Below, one piece after another: positions 24,660-38,196 of a stretch of DNA of 64,000 nt. Each line of letters begins with the position of its first letter. Position 1 is the first letter of the stretch. The DNA lies in the NCBI GenBank assembly GCA_001792895.1, contig MARA01000032.1:372001-436000 (forward strand). The letters run 5' to 3'. Both the position numbers and the translations under genes were made by a program. Source of the DNA: Lentinus brumalis (lineage: Eukaryota > Basidiomycota > Agaricomycetes > Polyporales > Polyporaceae). The notes beneath the pieces were generated by a model. It was not told the origin of the DNA. It was given only the letters and a program-made list of their open reading frames with translations, and ran no database searches.

Positions 24660-27340
24660 TTATACATGGCTACTAGAGAGCACACAAACGGAACACCGGG
24701 AAATCGTAGCGACGCACTTTCTACGAGCGCTTAGGTTACTAAAACGGGAAGCCACACCGGCGTAAGACTGCCGCCGCTTGATCTCCGCCGGCTGCCAATC
24801 TCCTGCATTCTCCTTGGACAGTGCTTGAGCGCTGAGCCTGGGGCTCCAACTCGCTTGCCGCAGAGCTGCAGTCTTCGACGAGGTCATCAGTCATTGCACG
24901 CACAGCGCGCTGAGCGTGGCGTCCGGTATGCAGAGCTCCCCGGAACGTCTGAAACAGCACCTCAAAACACGCCCGGGAGAGTCCAGATAAGCCCGGCCAC
25001 ACATGACGCCGCTCAGAGCATACCTACTCCCGGGCTAGACATGCGATGACATCACTCTCGCGAGCATGTGGGACAGCGGAGACAAAAGCTTCGTCCCGGA
25101 GCTGCCTTCTGCGTACGCTTGTAACAGCAAATATAGAAGTTGTGCGGTCGGTAAGTCATTGTAACTCGGTACAAGCAGAGCAGTAAAACGTACCGAGAAT
25201 CCCCAGGGTTGCGGAGTAAACACGACGGTGTACAGCCAAGAGACGGCCACGCGGGAGCTGCTTCACGCAGCGTGACAACATTCTGCATCGCTTCTGAGCG
25301 AAGTCTATAGAAACTGTACGTCAGCCTCCAGGTAAGTCATTGAAGCGTGGTACATGCTGAGCAGCAATACATACCGAGAAGGCTTTGGTTCGCCTGGCGA
25401 CATGTGCCCAGCACGGGAGCTACGATAGCATGACGAAGGCCTATGGCCGAGGTACAAGCCGGAGCTTCGACGGCGCCCGGGAGAAGTCAAGCCGCAGGAT
25501 AGCGTCTGCCGAGAGATCTTGCACGTCGCATCTTGTACAGGAGAAAGCGAGATCTCTGCGGATTGCGAGTGGGTGGATAAGTAGGGTGTGTCTGCGTGTG
25601 TCTTGGCTTGACTATGACGGCAGCTGTGGCGAGCGAGGGCCTGGGAGAAGGGACACCGCGGGCTGCACCTGCGCGACGCTGCGACCGTCCGGGAGTAGTG
25701 GAGTCGCGGGATGCGGCTGGGAACCGTCTGCGGGGAGCTGGTGCATGCCGCATTATGGAGACCGGGGGACAAAATACCTCAGCGGAGGGCGGGAGAGCCC
25801 GAGTGCACGGGAGATGGTGTGTCTGCATTCGTGTGGATCGCTGCGACGGCGGGCGAGGAGCCGGAAGGCGACAGTATGCCGCGGGCCGCACCGTGACCCC
25901 GGAGCGCAGAACTGTGAGACACTGCGACTGTCTGGGAGATGTTGCTTGTTACATCTTGTGGGTGGGAGCAAATCGAACCCTGCGAGGCGGTGCTAGAACG
26001 CTCGGACGAGCAGAATGCGACGCGGCTGCCAGTGCGTGACGCTGCACCCAGGATGGGGCGAAGGCGGCGGGAGCGGAGCCGTGTGCACGCTCGCGACGTG
26101 TCGAGGGTTGAGCTTGCAGTGCATGCCTAACGACATACGAAACGGCTGTCAGCACGAGCAGGGACTCGGGAGCCATGCGGAGGAGACTCGAACGCACCGA
26201 CGGGTCCTCTCTCTCCATCCGAGTTGCTTGAGTACGCGTGGTGCCAACTGCACCGGAGGAAGCCTGGGAGCTCGTCTGGGAGGTGGCTCAAAGGACAGCG
26301 AGTGGGAGGACGGCGAATGGAGGATGCAACAGAGAGACAGAGAGGACGTCGGCAGCTGGGAGGGCATGCAGATGAAGGGGGAGAGGGGAGACGGCAGGCT
26401 CTCGGAGGGCGCACCATATATCATTCTCGCTGCTCATTCGGATTCCCAGGGTCGCAGACGGCAATGGCCGCCGTTCCGCGATGTATGTTGTGATCCCATG
26501 TTGGACGACTCCGTCCGTGAGGTTGAATGCTGAGTTCAGAGTTCTCAGCCAATGCGCCGGCCAACTCGTCCTGGCGAGCAATCGGCTCCCGGACTAGGCG
26601 CAACTCACCGCCTTCGGACGTTTCCATGTCATTGTCACTCTAGCCGTGACCGCCAGATGCGAGTGCTGAGAGGAATGTTGAGATTGCGATCCACGTGTGA
26701 CATGAGCATGCGCGGACCCAGCAGGACAAATAGAGGGCCGTCATCGCTGTTGACAATCAAGGGAAGCACCGGATAAACCGAATCTGTTCGCGTCCGAGTC
26801 GTTCGGTAAGTATCATTCCTTTCCAGCCAACCTTCCCGGAACTCCAGATTCAGCGTGAGGTCTCCTAGCTCCTGTCGCAGCAAGCTGTTACAGCATGTGC
26901 CGTGGTCGTCCTCCCATACCCCAGATGATTTGATGTGCAGCTGCTGAGTCGACGGGCCGATATCTGGCGTGTGCATAACGGTGTTGTTACTTGCGGACAG
27001 GCCGTGTCAGTCGCAGGAACGCGACGGCGCGACGGAACTGTGTGGGAAGCTCGAATGTTTCTGGACGAACAAGGCAGCTTCGCTCCGCTGCCATCTGTAG
27101 TAGGTAGAGTATTGCACGGGCACAATGTCCCTGCGTGATGTATTAGTTACCTGGAGTCTCAATTATGCGACAGAATGCGACAGAACGATAGGAGGTCACG
27201 TACCATCTAGAATGTTTCACGGCGAACTTGGTAGTAAGTATCCCGTCCGCTCGAAGCCGTCGCGTGCTCGGAGTCTCGGAGAGGATCATGCCTGCACACG
27301 ATGTCTCGCGTGATAGCATAGACGTTCGCTCCGCAGCTTC
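24660..27340 (-). pseudogene. G2 copy across the C/D junction
   Basis: Same as the B/C copy, including the extra G in the terminal exon (near 24841) and the TCTAGA stop in the upstream exon. Confidence 0.33.
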
Positions 27341-28520
27341 TGTGTCCGGGAGTGCATTCTTCCGAATCCTCCTGCGCGCGGTTGGCAGTCCGAGCGACTC
27401 CCGAGCAGTGCTTCCCACCTGGATCATCACCATAATATCGCAGTGCTCCCAGTACCCGTGCAGTTTACAGATGTGAGCGATGGATTGGCTGGGAGACCCC
27501 GTGAGAGCCAGGCCGACCGCTACAAAGACTCAAATAGTGTGGCGAACAGTGCTACTTGCTAGAACGGGCATCCTGCGTGGCATCGTTCTTGCCTAGCGGG
27601 CTGTGCGCGACCTTCGAGCCGTCGAAGAATGTTGCAGCCACAGCCGCAGCCGCAGCCGGGCGTACCTCCAAGTCTTCCCAGGCCTGCCGTTCGTCGTGTT
27701 ACCATTCTGTCTCCCGAGCGGAGGACATGGACATCTGGCGGTGTCCGAGTCGCCTCCCTGTAAGTAGGTTCGTAGTACCAGTATGTAAGCTCACTCACCC
27801 AGGACGTAGAGACTAGAGTCTGTGTTCCGCCTCCCACCTCTCCTAATTGAATTATAGCGAGTAGACATGTGCAACAACGCTCGCTCCCGGGTAGCGGATG
27901 CGCTGCAATGTGCATCCACATGCCGCGACCTTGAAGCATGCACCGGCGGCGCAGACGCACATCGCGTCCTGCGCGGGGACGAAGAGTTCCCGGCGACCGA
28001 TTCGAGCAATCCCAGCGGGATATTCCTGAGCATCGAGAAGACACGTCGAACGTCGAAGTGAGCCGCAGGCTCACTCAACGACATCGAAGCGGCAAACATC
28101 GAACACGTACCTGTTCCCTGTTCGCGGTCCACTGTTCAGGGACTTGGACGTCCGAGTCGAGTGACCACACGTGCTGGAAACTCGTGCGGCCACCCTGCAC
28201 CCTCCCGGGCACGTCCAACTCGGCGATAGAGACGCATCCCACGCAGTGCCAGCTGTTCTGCATGCCGTTCGAGGCTCGTGCATGCAGCGGCGACTCTGGA
28301 GCGAGCACGACGCGACCGCGCTGGGGGCCGCATCGGACATAATCCTGGGAAGTGCCCAGGTTGAGGGTTGCGCCGTGTTGTATGTTTCATCTGCGTGCTG
28401 TCGCCGGAGTGCTTCCCCGCCGGCACTGGTGTGTTGGACTGCACCCCGTCGCGTCCAGTCTCGCACTGGAGCGGAACCCGACGCAAACTGCGCTGAGGAT
28501 GCTTGAGTATGGGAGCACGT

Positions 28521-29438
28521 CTGTGCGCTGTCCAGGTTTCAAGGCAGGTGGCGAAATAGCGAGCGAGCGAGCGGCGTGCCGACGTCAGACGTCCCTGAAG
28601 ATTGGTACGTACGCGTGCAGGGGTACTCGGAGATTCGCCAAGACACGGCGGAGGTGCAGGGAAAGGATCCTATAACCCATGCGCAAGTCAGCACGGTCCC
28701 CGCCGCTCCCGACACGCTCCCAACCCCGGCGCAGGTCACTTACCTCGCCCCCGCCGTTCGCTCCAGCCCGTGTCGCCCGTGTCCTACGAGCTGAGTTCCG
28801 GTGAGTCGCAGCCCAAGCCGGATGCCCTTCCATCGTGTCGGGCGATACGCACCTGCTGACTGCACCTCTCCTTCTCCCAGCCGGCGCGATCGCTGCTCGC
28901 CGTTGACGAGCTCCCGGTGAGTCGCATTCTAAGCCGGCCATACCCGAGACCGCCCTGTCCGCCACCGACTGACTCTTTTCTCTCTCACACCCAGATCTGC
29001 GAACATCCACGCCCCAGTGAACCAGCCCCACGGTGAGCACCGACGTCCTCGCCTACACAGCAGCGCATCAGGACTCACCTTAGAACCTCCCACCAGCTCC
29101 AAAGCTGCAAGGTGCGTGATCTCCCTTCCATGTCCGCCCTCCCAGACCGTTCACGACGTCTGGAGGATCCAGATCCGGTGCCCTGGAAAGCGCATGCGCA
29201 CGCGTAAGTACCCATCATGTCGCGAGCGAATCTGCACGACACTCACACCATCATAGAGGCGTCTCGCCGATCCCGGTGTATCTGTCAAGACTCGCGACTC
29301 AAGCTCGACGCGGGTGAGTGCGCTCCATCGAGCCGCGCGTACCACCTGGTGCTCATGGGATGTCCGCGCTCGCAGCGTCGTCGCACTCGCGCCGTGGTGG
29401 GAAGGAAATATATTCGAGACTGTAGTTATCGCGAGTAG
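28521..29438 (+). pseudogene. G1 copy in unit D, probably broken
   Basis: Carries the A-C type defects, including the lost acceptor, although the right part of this unit is D-F type. Near 29,217 it has a two-base deletion relative to A (ATGTCGCGAGC for ATGTCCACGAGC). Confidence 0.38.
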
Positions 29439-31016
29439 GACTTCGTAGTGTACAGTCGTCTCCTGCAGACATGAGACATGCGCAGACGTCTCGAGGCTGG
29501 AGACGTCGGGACGTCGCGCTGAGAGAGGAGTTGCGAGGGAGGGGCGTTCCGTCCTCGGTCGACCGTCCTGGCGAGGGTCGATGCACGCTGCAGCCTAGAT
29601 GCGCTGCCAGCGCCGTCCGAGCCGTCGCCCTTGGCGGTGCGACGAGTCGGCGTTCGCGGCCCGATTCGCTTCTCGCTGTGTCGCAGTTGTGCTCGCGGAG
29701 GGCGTTGCCCGAGGCCTCCGGGCAGGCTCGAGAGTGCGGCCGCGGGCGTCGGCTTGACGGATGTCGCAAGGCGGGAGAAGGGCGAGGGCGAGAGGGAAGA
29801 GGATGCCGGGATTTTGGGCGAGGAGTCGGATCGTGTGGGCGAGGTGCGCGACGTGCTGTGAGAGTCGGTCTTGGTGTTGATCTTTACGGAGAGAGCCCGG
29901 GCGGTGCTTACGCGGGTTGTTACTTGAAGCAACGGGCTGAGTGTCTTGAGGGTCCCGTTCGACGAGTCACTTGAGCAGGACAACGGGGGCTGATAGAGAA
30001 TTCCAGGAGTTCAGACGACGGGTGGCGGAGAGGCGCAAGCGTGCTGTTGAGGTGGACTAGGGTCAACTTTAGTGTCTTTGCGGTGGGAGTCAATACACGG
30101 AGAGCTCGAGTACTACTTACGTGAGTAAATCGACTTGCAAGTTGCGCCCAGTGATCACTGGAGCGAGGCACGAGACGCGAGGTGCGAGAATGGGGCAGGA
30201 TGGAACAGGCTTGTATGCCGCAGCTTGAATGAAGGGCAGGCGGCTTGATGCATTGTGACTGCTGGAGAGTGGGCGTGTCGTGTTTGAGTGCGTGCGGGCG
30301 AGGGTGATTTTGAATAACGATACCTCGAGACGTTGCAGACGGAAGGAACGCTGCGAGGGAGAGAGAGTCTGCATAGGAGACGACGGGTTCGCGTGTTGGC
30401 GAGACGTAGAGTGCATGTACATACGTGAATCGAGAAGGGACATGGAGGGACGCACCTGCACCCTGTGCTTGTCGCACACACCGACCGTCGTCGCAGAGTT
30501 TGAGGGAAGAGAGGGGCACTGGAGCTGTGGGCAGAGTGCGCGTACCGGGGTGCTGCCTCTTCTTGAGGGCGGCGGCGAGAGAGGCAGTCGAGCAGGAGCG
30601 GTCGAGTGCCGTCCCAGACGAGTCGAAAGCGAGCGAGGGGGCGGCAAACAGGCGCAAACAGCGTCGCGGATTCGAGCAGACGGCAGCTGAGCGAGCGACG
30701 GCAGCCAGAGCGAGCGACGACGAGGGCAGAAGAGGCGGGCGAGCGGCGATCGACCGAGCAGCTCTCGCGTACAGCCACCACTCGCGTGACGTCAGCGATC
30801 GACGTCGCCCAGCGATCGCAACCTCCAGCGCGAGCGGCCGCGGTAGAACGCGTGTGCAGAGGCGAGCAATCATCAGGAGTAGTTGGATGTTGGATGTCGA
30901 GAGCCAACCGACGCGACCCGCGGCGAATGCCCGGTAAGTAACTAGTTCTAATGACGCAATAAACAATGGATTAATCCCCGCCGCCCAAGGCGCTCAGCAG
31001 CTTGTCCTCCGCCACC

Positions 31017-31399
31017 ATGTCGTCTTTCGCGAAAGCCTTGTCCCCTGCTGTCAGGGAAATACGGATTCTGTGCTGCCAGACAGGTCCTGCGTCGGCGGGT
31101 GCACGGTGAGCCAGGCCCAGTTTCTCGAAACAGACTCGGGTTAACGTGTTGTAGGCAATTCATCACCTCCACTATCCGACGCTCAAGCAACACAACCCCG
31201 ACCTCCCTATCCTCATTCGTCAGGCGAAGGGAACTCCTGCGAGGGTGTTTGCGAGATTTGGTGCGTTTGATACTGCTCATACAATACGCGTCGCTGACTG
31301 AAGTCCGCAGACAAGGGATTGGAGAAGCACGTCGAGGTCGAGGGTCTTTCCTCCTCAGACGTCGCGTCGCGGATCTCACAGCTGTTGGGCTCATCATGA
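31017..31399 (+). pseudogene. NDUFA2: NDUFA2 copy in unit D with a frameshift
   Basis: Exon 1 and both introns are preserved, but one T is missing in exon 2 (ACCTCCACTATC for ACCTCTCACTATC, about 31169), which shifts the frame before the NPDLPILIR block. The intron 2 acceptor region is also shortened (GAAGTCCGCAG). It is broken as read. The same deletion is present in unit E, so it is not a lone read error. Confidence 0.8.
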
Positions 31400-31771
31400 T
31401 CGCTTGTACTTTGATGCAATTGCACGTCCTTCAGTAGACTTCATTGGGCAGTCTCCAGACATCTCAAGTCGCGTTTGATACTACCAGTGGATGAAGGTAC
31501 GTCCTCAAACAGAGGGAGGTCAAGGTCGCCGTTGCGGTCGCGGGGCGACGGCTCCGTTGGCAATATCAAGAGTCAGACGGAGAGGCTATAGAACGTCGCG
31601 GAAGAGTTGGCAGCCCTCGAAGTGGGCTTGGGAACGATGACACGCCAGCAGCTTGAGCAGGGCGAAAGGTACGTCAGTCCTCATACTACCATCACGTTCT
31701 GACTCTATGACTATAGTCAGGTCCTTGGTACCAAATGGCAAATGGATTCGTCAGGCGCCATCCTACATTGA
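31400..31771 (+). pseudogene. Decayed SDR 3' fragment, unit D
   Basis: Same fragment with D-F type substitutions (GAGAGGCTATAG for GAGAGGTTATAG). The in-frame TAG is kept. Confidence 0.6.
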
Positions 31772-31955
31772 CCACCGACCGACTGCGTCAACCGGTGCCG
31801 CCGTGCCGCAAGTCGCCGAAATCCATCAAGCTTCTCTGTCCAGGTTTACTTCAGCAAGGCCTTCCTGATATGGATCTCCTGAGGGTCGTCAGAGCAACTC
31901 TTCGCAATCCACCACCACCCCAAGCTTCACTTATTCGCACTCCCACGCAGGTCTC

Positions 31956-33113
31956 ATGCAGCTCGTCTGGTTCATCACAGGTATGTTTCGAGGTTCATAC
32001 GAAGCCGCATTGCTGAAGTTCCTCCTCAGGAGCATCCTCTGGGTTGGGATTTGCTCTCACCCACGATCCTCGCGCGCGGCGACCGGGTTATAGCGACGCG
32101 CGCAACCCAAGGGCGTTGGACGCTCTCCTCTCGCACCCAGACACAGACAAGTCTCGTATACACGTCCTCAAGCTAGACATCACGTCGCCCTTCGCGACGC
32201 TCCAGGAGACCGCACAGCAAGCAGTCGAGAAATGGGGCCGTGTCGACGTTCTCGTCAACAACGCCGGCATTGGCGGTGAAGTCGGCGCGAGCGAAGAGCT
32301 GGGTGAGTCACCAGCGTGTCTGCTGCGCCCAATGTGCTGACCGGGTGCCCAGAGTGGACTGGCTGATGCACGTGATGAAGACGAACTACGCTGGGACCGT
32401 GAACGTCACCAACGCCCTGCTTCCTCACATGCGTTCGCAGCGCGGGGACGGTTGTTCTCCTTGGAAGCCGGTCGGCGTATCGGAACGAGTTCCTTGTGAG
32501 TTGTGATTTACCTCTGCGCCGTCGGTTGTCTGACGATCCGCAGGGACCTGGTACGTTCCCAGCAACCTTTCATTGTGCAATGGCTTACCGTTCTCATAGT
32601 TGCCTACGCTGCTTCGAAGGCAGCCGTGCATTGTACGTGTCCAGCATATGCTCACCCGCGCGAATAATTTTTGAACTTTTTGACAGCGTATGGCGAGACG
32701 CTCTCCGCGGAGGTAGCCCCCTTCAACATCCGCGTCACCGTCGTTGTCCCTGGCACCTTCGACACGCCCCTCGCCCACCCAATCATTGGCACGCCCATCG
32801 CGGACTACGACTCTGCGCGCGAGGTGCTACGCCAACGCGTTGAGCAGCCAAGAAAATGCCCAACAAGGGCGACCCGTCAAGGGCATGGATGCGCTCATGG
32901 ACGCGATCCGTGGAGAGGGCGCGCGCGGGCTGTTCCTGGGCAGCGACTGTATTGCGGATATCAAGGGCCGGGCGGACAGGCTGAAGGCGTCGCGGAGGAG
33001 TGGGCTGCCGGCTGCGTGAGAGGCGGTGGTTCGAATGCCTTGTGTTGTATGTTGTGTATGAACATATATTTGTTGCAGACACGTCCTTGTCGCAGCGCTT
33101 GTACTGCACGTAG
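31956..33113 (+). pseudogene. SDR copy in unit D, multiply frameshifted
   Basis: Intron 1 has the alternative E-type sequence (GTATGTTTCGAGGTTCATACG). Small deletions occur in the second exon (near 32062 and 32098), at the exon 2/intron 2 border, in the third exon (near 32443), and several times in the last exon, including a loss of about 20 nt near 32930. No reading frame survives. Confidence 0.82.
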
Positions 33114-33189
33114 CCGATATCGATGACTGGATGCATGTTGCGCACTGCATATGGTGTGCATCTCCCAGATCAATCGAGTGCCTCAGTCG

Positions 33190-33305
33190 CGTTCATAGCC
33201 AGTGATCACTGATTATACGTGTTCATAGCCAGTGTCGTGTTCATAGCCAGTGTTCATACGTTTTCATAGCCGTGTCTTGCTCCTGTTTACAGCCAGTCCT
33301 CTTAG
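33190..33305 (+). repeat. Shortened minisatellite, unit D
   Basis: Fewer copies than in A-C (about 115 bp against 190), a marker of the D-F subfamily. Confidence 0.83.
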
Positions 33306-33449
33306 TGATGTACTGCGTTTTGTTTATGGCGTCTCTTGCAGCTGGACTGGGCAGCCGTGATTCGTAGATGCCTGGCGAAGAGACTCAGTAGAGAGGAGAA
33401 GGAGTTGGCGGTTAAGAGCCGCGGCATGGTGTGAGGACGCATGTTCTAG

Positions 33450-36060
33450 TCATTGCATATATCTACTACACGAAGAAGTACTATACATGGCTATATAGAG
33501 CACACAAACGGAACACCGGGAAATCGTAGCGACGCACTTTCTACGAGCGCTTAGGTTACTAAAACGGGAAGCCACACCGGTCGTAAGACTGCCCCGCTTG
33601 ATCTCCGCCGGCTGCCAATCTCCTGCATTCTCCTTGGACAGTGCTTGAGCGCTGAGCCTGGGCTCCAACTCGCTTGCCGCAGAGCTGCAGTCTTCGACGA
33701 GGTCATCAGTCATTGCACGCACAGCGCGCTGAGCGTGGCGTCCGGTATGCAGAGCTCCCCGGAACGTCTGAAACAGCACCTCAAAACACGCCCGGGAGAG
33801 TCCAGATAAGCCCGGCCACACATGACGCCGCTCAGAGCATACCTACTCCGGGCTAGACATGATGACATCGCTCTGCGAGCATGGTGATGGAGCCAAAAGC
33901 TTCGTCCCGGAGCTGCCTTCTGCGTCGCTTGTAACAGCAAATATAGAAGTTGTGCGGTCGGTAAGTCATTGTCAACTCGGTACAAGCAGAGCAGTAAACG
34001 TACCGAAATCCCCAGGGTTGCGGAGTAACACGACGATGTACAGCCAAGAGACGCCACGCGGCACGGCGGGAGCTGCTTCACGCAGCGTGACAACATTCTG
34101 CATCGCTTCTGAGAGAAGTCTATAGAAACTGTACGTCAGCCTCCAGGTAAGTCATTGAAGCGTGGTACATGCTGAGCAGCAATACATACCGAGAAGGCTT
34201 TGGTTCGCCTGGCGACATGTGCCCAGCGCGGGAGCTACGATAGCATGACGAAGGCCTATGGCCGAGGTACAAGCCGGAGCTTCGACGGCGCCCGGGAGAA
34301 GTCAAGCCGCAGGATAGCGTCTGCCGAGAGATCGTGCACGTCGCATCTTGTACAGGAGAAAGCGAGATCTCTGCGGATTGCGAGTGGGTGGATAAGTAGG
34401 GTGTGTCTGCGTGTGTCTTGGCTTGACTATGACGGCAGCTGTGGCGAGCGAGGGCCTGGGAGAAGGGACACCGCGGGCTGCACCTGCGCGACGCTGCGAC
34501 CGTCCGGGAGTAGTGGAGTCGCGGGATGTGGCTGGGAACCGTCTGCGGGGAGCTGGTGCATGCCGCATTATGGAGACCGGGGGACAAAATACCTCAGCGG
34601 AGGGCGGGAGAGCCCGAGTGCACGGGAGATGGTGTGTCTGCATTCGTGTGGATCGCTGCGACGGCGGCGAGGAGCCGGAAGGCGACAGTATGCCGCGGGC
34701 CGCACCCCGGAGCGCAGAACTGTGAGACACTGTGTGGGAGATGTTGCTTGTTACATTCTGTGGGTGGGAGCAAATCGAACCCTGCGAGGCGGTGCTAGAA
34801 CGCTCGGACGAGCAGAATGCGACGCGGCTGCCGTGTGACGCTGCACCCAGGATGGGGCGAAGGCGGCGGGAGCGGAGCCGTGTGCACGCTCGCGACGTGT
34901 CGAGGGTTGAGCTTGCAGTGCATGCCTAACGACATACGAAACGGCTGTCAGCACGAGCAGGGACTCGGGAGCCATGCGGAGGAGACTCGAACGCACCGAC
35001 GGGTCCTCTCTCTCCATCCGAGTTGCTTGAGTACGCGTGGTGCCAACTGCACCGGAGGAAGGGGAGCTCGTCTGGGAGGTGGCTCAAAGGACAGCGAGTG
35101 GGAGGACGGCGAATGGAGGATGCAACAGAGAGACAGAGAGGACGTCGGCAGCTGGGAGGGCATGCAGATGAAGGGGGAGAGGGGAGACGGCAGGCTCTCG
35201 GAGGGCGCACATATATCATTCTCGCTGCTCATTCGGATTCCCAGGGTCGCAGACGGCAATGGCCGCCGTTCCGCGATGTATGTTGTGACATCCGTCCGTA
35301 GGTTGAATGCTGAGTTCAGAGTTCTCAGCCAATGCGCCGGCCAACTCGTCCTGGCGAGCATCGGCTCCCGGACTAGGCGCAACTCACCGCTTCGGACGTT
35401 TCCATGTCATTGTCACTGTAGCCGTGACCGCCGATGCGAGTGCTGAGAGGAATGTTGAGATTGCGATCCACGTGTGACATGAGCATGCGCGGACCCAGCA
35501 GGACAAATAGAGGGCCGTCATCGCTGTTGACAATCAAGGGAAACACCAATTCGCGTCCGAGTCGTTCGGTAAGTATCATTCCTTTCCAGCCAACCTTCCC
35601 GAACTCCAGATTCAGCGTGAGGTCTCCTAGCTCCGTCGCAGCAAGCTGTTACAGCATGTGCCGTGGTCGTCCTCCCATACCCCAGATGATTTGATGTGCA
35701 GCTGCTGAGTCGACGGCCGATATCTGGCGTGTGCATAACGGTGTTGTTACTTGCGGACAGGCCGTGTCAGTCGCAGGAACGCGACGGCGCGACGGAACTG
35801 TGTGGGAAGCTCGAATGTTTCTGGACGAACAAGGCAGCTTCGCTCCGCTGCCATCTGTAGTAGGTAGAGTATTGCACGGGCACAATGTCCCTGCGTGATG
35901 TATTAGTTACCTGGAGTCTCAATTATGCGACAGAACGAGAGGAGGTCACGTACCATCTAGAATGTTTCACGGCGAACTTGGTAGTATCCCGTCCGCTCGA
36001 AGCCGTCGCGTGCTCGGAGTCTCGGAGAGGATCATGCCTGCACACGATGTCTCGCGTGAT
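33450..36060 (-). pseudogene. G2 copy across the D/E junction (best middle and terminal exons)
   Basis: The exon at about 35385-35579 reads continuously through ERLGRELVFPLIVNSDDG, LLGPRMLMSHVDRNLNIPL and GGHGYSDNDMETSEA up to a GTGAGT donor, without the frameshifts of the other copies. The last exon (about 33450-33821) has a 123-codon open frame with RACFEVLFQTFRGALHTG. The first exon pair has TCTAGA where E/F has TCGAGA, giving an in-frame TAG. Confidence 0.38.
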
Positions 36061-37257
36061 AGCATAGACGTTCGCTCCGCAGCTTCTGTGTCCGGGAGTG
36101 CATTCTTCCGAATCCTCCTGCGCGCGGTTGGCAGTCCGAGCGACTCCCGAGCAGTGCTTCCCACCTGGATCATCACCATAATATCGCAGTGCTCCCAGTA
36201 CCCGTGCAGTTTACAGATGTGAGCGATGGATTGGCTGGGAGACCCGTGAGAGCCGGCCGACCGCTACAAAGACTCAAATAGTGTGGCGAACAGTGCTACT
36301 TGCTAGAACGGGCATCCTGCGTGGCATCGTTCTTGCCTAGCGGGCTGTGCGCGACCTTCGAGCCGTCGAAGAATGTTGCAGCCACAGCCGCAGCCGCAGC
36401 CGGGCGTACCTCCAAGTCTTCCCAGGCCTGCCGTTCGTCGTGTTACATTCTGTCTCCCGAGCGGAGGACATGGACATCTGGCGGTGTCCGAGTCGCCTCC
36501 CTGTAAGTAGGTTCGTAGTACCAGTATGTAAGCTCACTCACCCAGGACGTAGAGACTAGAGTCTGTGTTCCGCCTCCCACCTCTCCTAATTGAATTATAG
36601 CGAGTAGACATGTGCAACAACGCTCGCTCCCGGGTAGCGGATGCGCTGCAATGTGCATCCACATGCCGCGACCTTGAAGCATGCACCGGCGGCGCAGACG
36701 ACATCGCGTCCTGCGCGGGGACGAAGAGTTCCCGGCGACCGATTCGAGCAATCCCAGCGGGATATTCCTGAGCATCGAGAAGACACGTCGAACGTCGAAG
36801 TGAGCCGCAGGCTCTCAACGACATCGAAGCGGCAAACATCGAACACGTACCTGTTCCCTGTTCGCGTCCACTGTTCAGGGACTTGGACGTCCGAGTCGAG
36901 TGACCACACGTGCTGGACGGCCACCCTGCACCCTCCCGGGCACGTCCAACTCGGCGATAGAGACGCATCCCACGCAGTGCCAGCTGTTCTGCATGCCGTT
37001 CGAGGCTCGTGCATGCAGCGGCGACTCTGGAGCGAGCACGACGCGACCGCGCTGGGGGCCGCATCGGACATAATCCTGGGAAGTGCCCAGGTTGAGGGTT
37101 GCGCCGTGTTGTATGTTTCATCTGCGTGCTGTCGCCGGAGTGCTTCCCCGCCGGCACTGGTGTGTTGGACTGCCCCCGTCGCGTCCAGTCTCGCACTGGA
37201 GCGGAACCCGACGCAAACTGCGCTGAGGATGCTTGAGTATGGGAGCACGTCTGTGCG

Positions 37258-38196
37258 CTGTCCGGTTTCAAGGCAGGTGGCGAAATAGCGAGCGAGCGAG
37301 CGAGCGGCGTGCCGACGTCAGACGTCCCTGAAGATTGGTACGTACGCGTGCAGGGGTACTCGGAGATTCGCCAAGACACGGCGGAGGTGCAGGGAAAGGA
37401 TCCTATAACCCATGCGCAAGTCAGCACGGTCCCGCTGCTCCCGACACACTCCCAGGCGCAGGTCACTACCTCGCCCCCGCCGTTCGCTCCAGCCCGTGTC
37501 GCCCGTGTCCGTGTCCTACGAGCTGAGTTCCGGTGAGTCGCAGCCCAAGCCGGATGCCCTTCCATCGTGTCGGGCGATACGCACCTGCTGACTGTACTGC
37601 ACCTCTCCTTCTCCCAGCCGGCGCGATCGCTGCTCGCCGTTGACGAGCTCCCGGTGAGTCGCATTCTAAGCCGGCCATGCCCGAGTGCGCCCTGTCCGCC
37701 ACCGACTGACTCTCTCTCTCTCACCCAGATCTGCGAACATCCACGCCCCAGTGAACCAGCCCCACGGTGAGCACCGACGTCCTCGCCTACACAGCAGCGC
37801 ATCAGGACTCACCTTAGAACCTCCCACCAGCTCCAAAGCTGCAAGCAGTCTGCGACCACGGTGCGTGATCTCCCTTCCATGTCCGCCCTCCCAGACCGTT
37901 CACGACGTCTGCAGGGCCCAGATCGCTGCCCTGGAACTCGAACGCGCACGCGTAAGTATCCGTCATGTCCGCGAGCGAATCTGCACGACACTCACACCAT
38001 CATAGAGGCGTCTCGCCGATCCCGGTGTATCTGTCAAGACTCGCGACTCAAGCTCGACGCGGGTGAGTGCGCTCCATCGAGCCGCGCGTACCACCTGGTG
38101 CTCATGGGATGTCCGCGCTCGCAGCGTCGTCGCACTCGCGCCGTGGTGGGAAGGAAATATATTCGAGACTGTAGTTATCGCAGTAGTACTTCGTAG
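37258..38196 (+). CDS. G1: unknown multi-exon gene, best-preserved copy (unit E; 5' end not determined)
   Basis: I do not recognise the product. Seven exons join in one frame: ...37258-37532, 37618-37653, 37729-37766, 37818-37860, 37915-37951, 38006-38062 and 38125-38196. All introns are 51-85 bp with GTGAGT, GTGCGT or GTAAGT donors, CTGAC/CTCAC branch sites and pyrimidine-rich CAG/TAG acceptors, which fixes the strand. The first exon part reads YVRVQGYSEIRQDTAEVQG and then becomes Ser/Pro-rich. Exon 5 encodes a short charged helix, AQIAALELERARR. The end is strongly basic (RRRTRAVVGRKYIRDC). No start codon is certain; the frame is open upstream of 37258 in some copies. A small nuclear or DNA-binding role would be a guess. 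Confidence 0.45.

Larger units (their letters stand above)
18032..27059 (+). repeat. Array unit C (A-C subfamily, only unit with an open SDR)
   Basis: Closest to unit B. Both NDUFA2 and the SDR read through without frameshift, so this copy is the best template for those two genes. Confidence 0.95.
27060..35819 (+). repeat. Array unit D (D-F subfamily)
   Basis: Its left end still matches A-C closely. From about 29,500 rightward it carries D-F markers: loss of the ~75-bp segment near 30487, an added GTTGCGCCCAGT-containing stretch at 30139, and a shortened minisatellite. The switch from A-C-like to D-F-like sequence inside one unit fits unequal crossover or gene conversion between subfamilies. 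Confidence 0.93.

Noticed and set aside
36534..37802. 422-codon minus-strand open frame in unit E
   Set aside because: It crosses several strong plus-strand introns of G1 and is not kept open in the other units.
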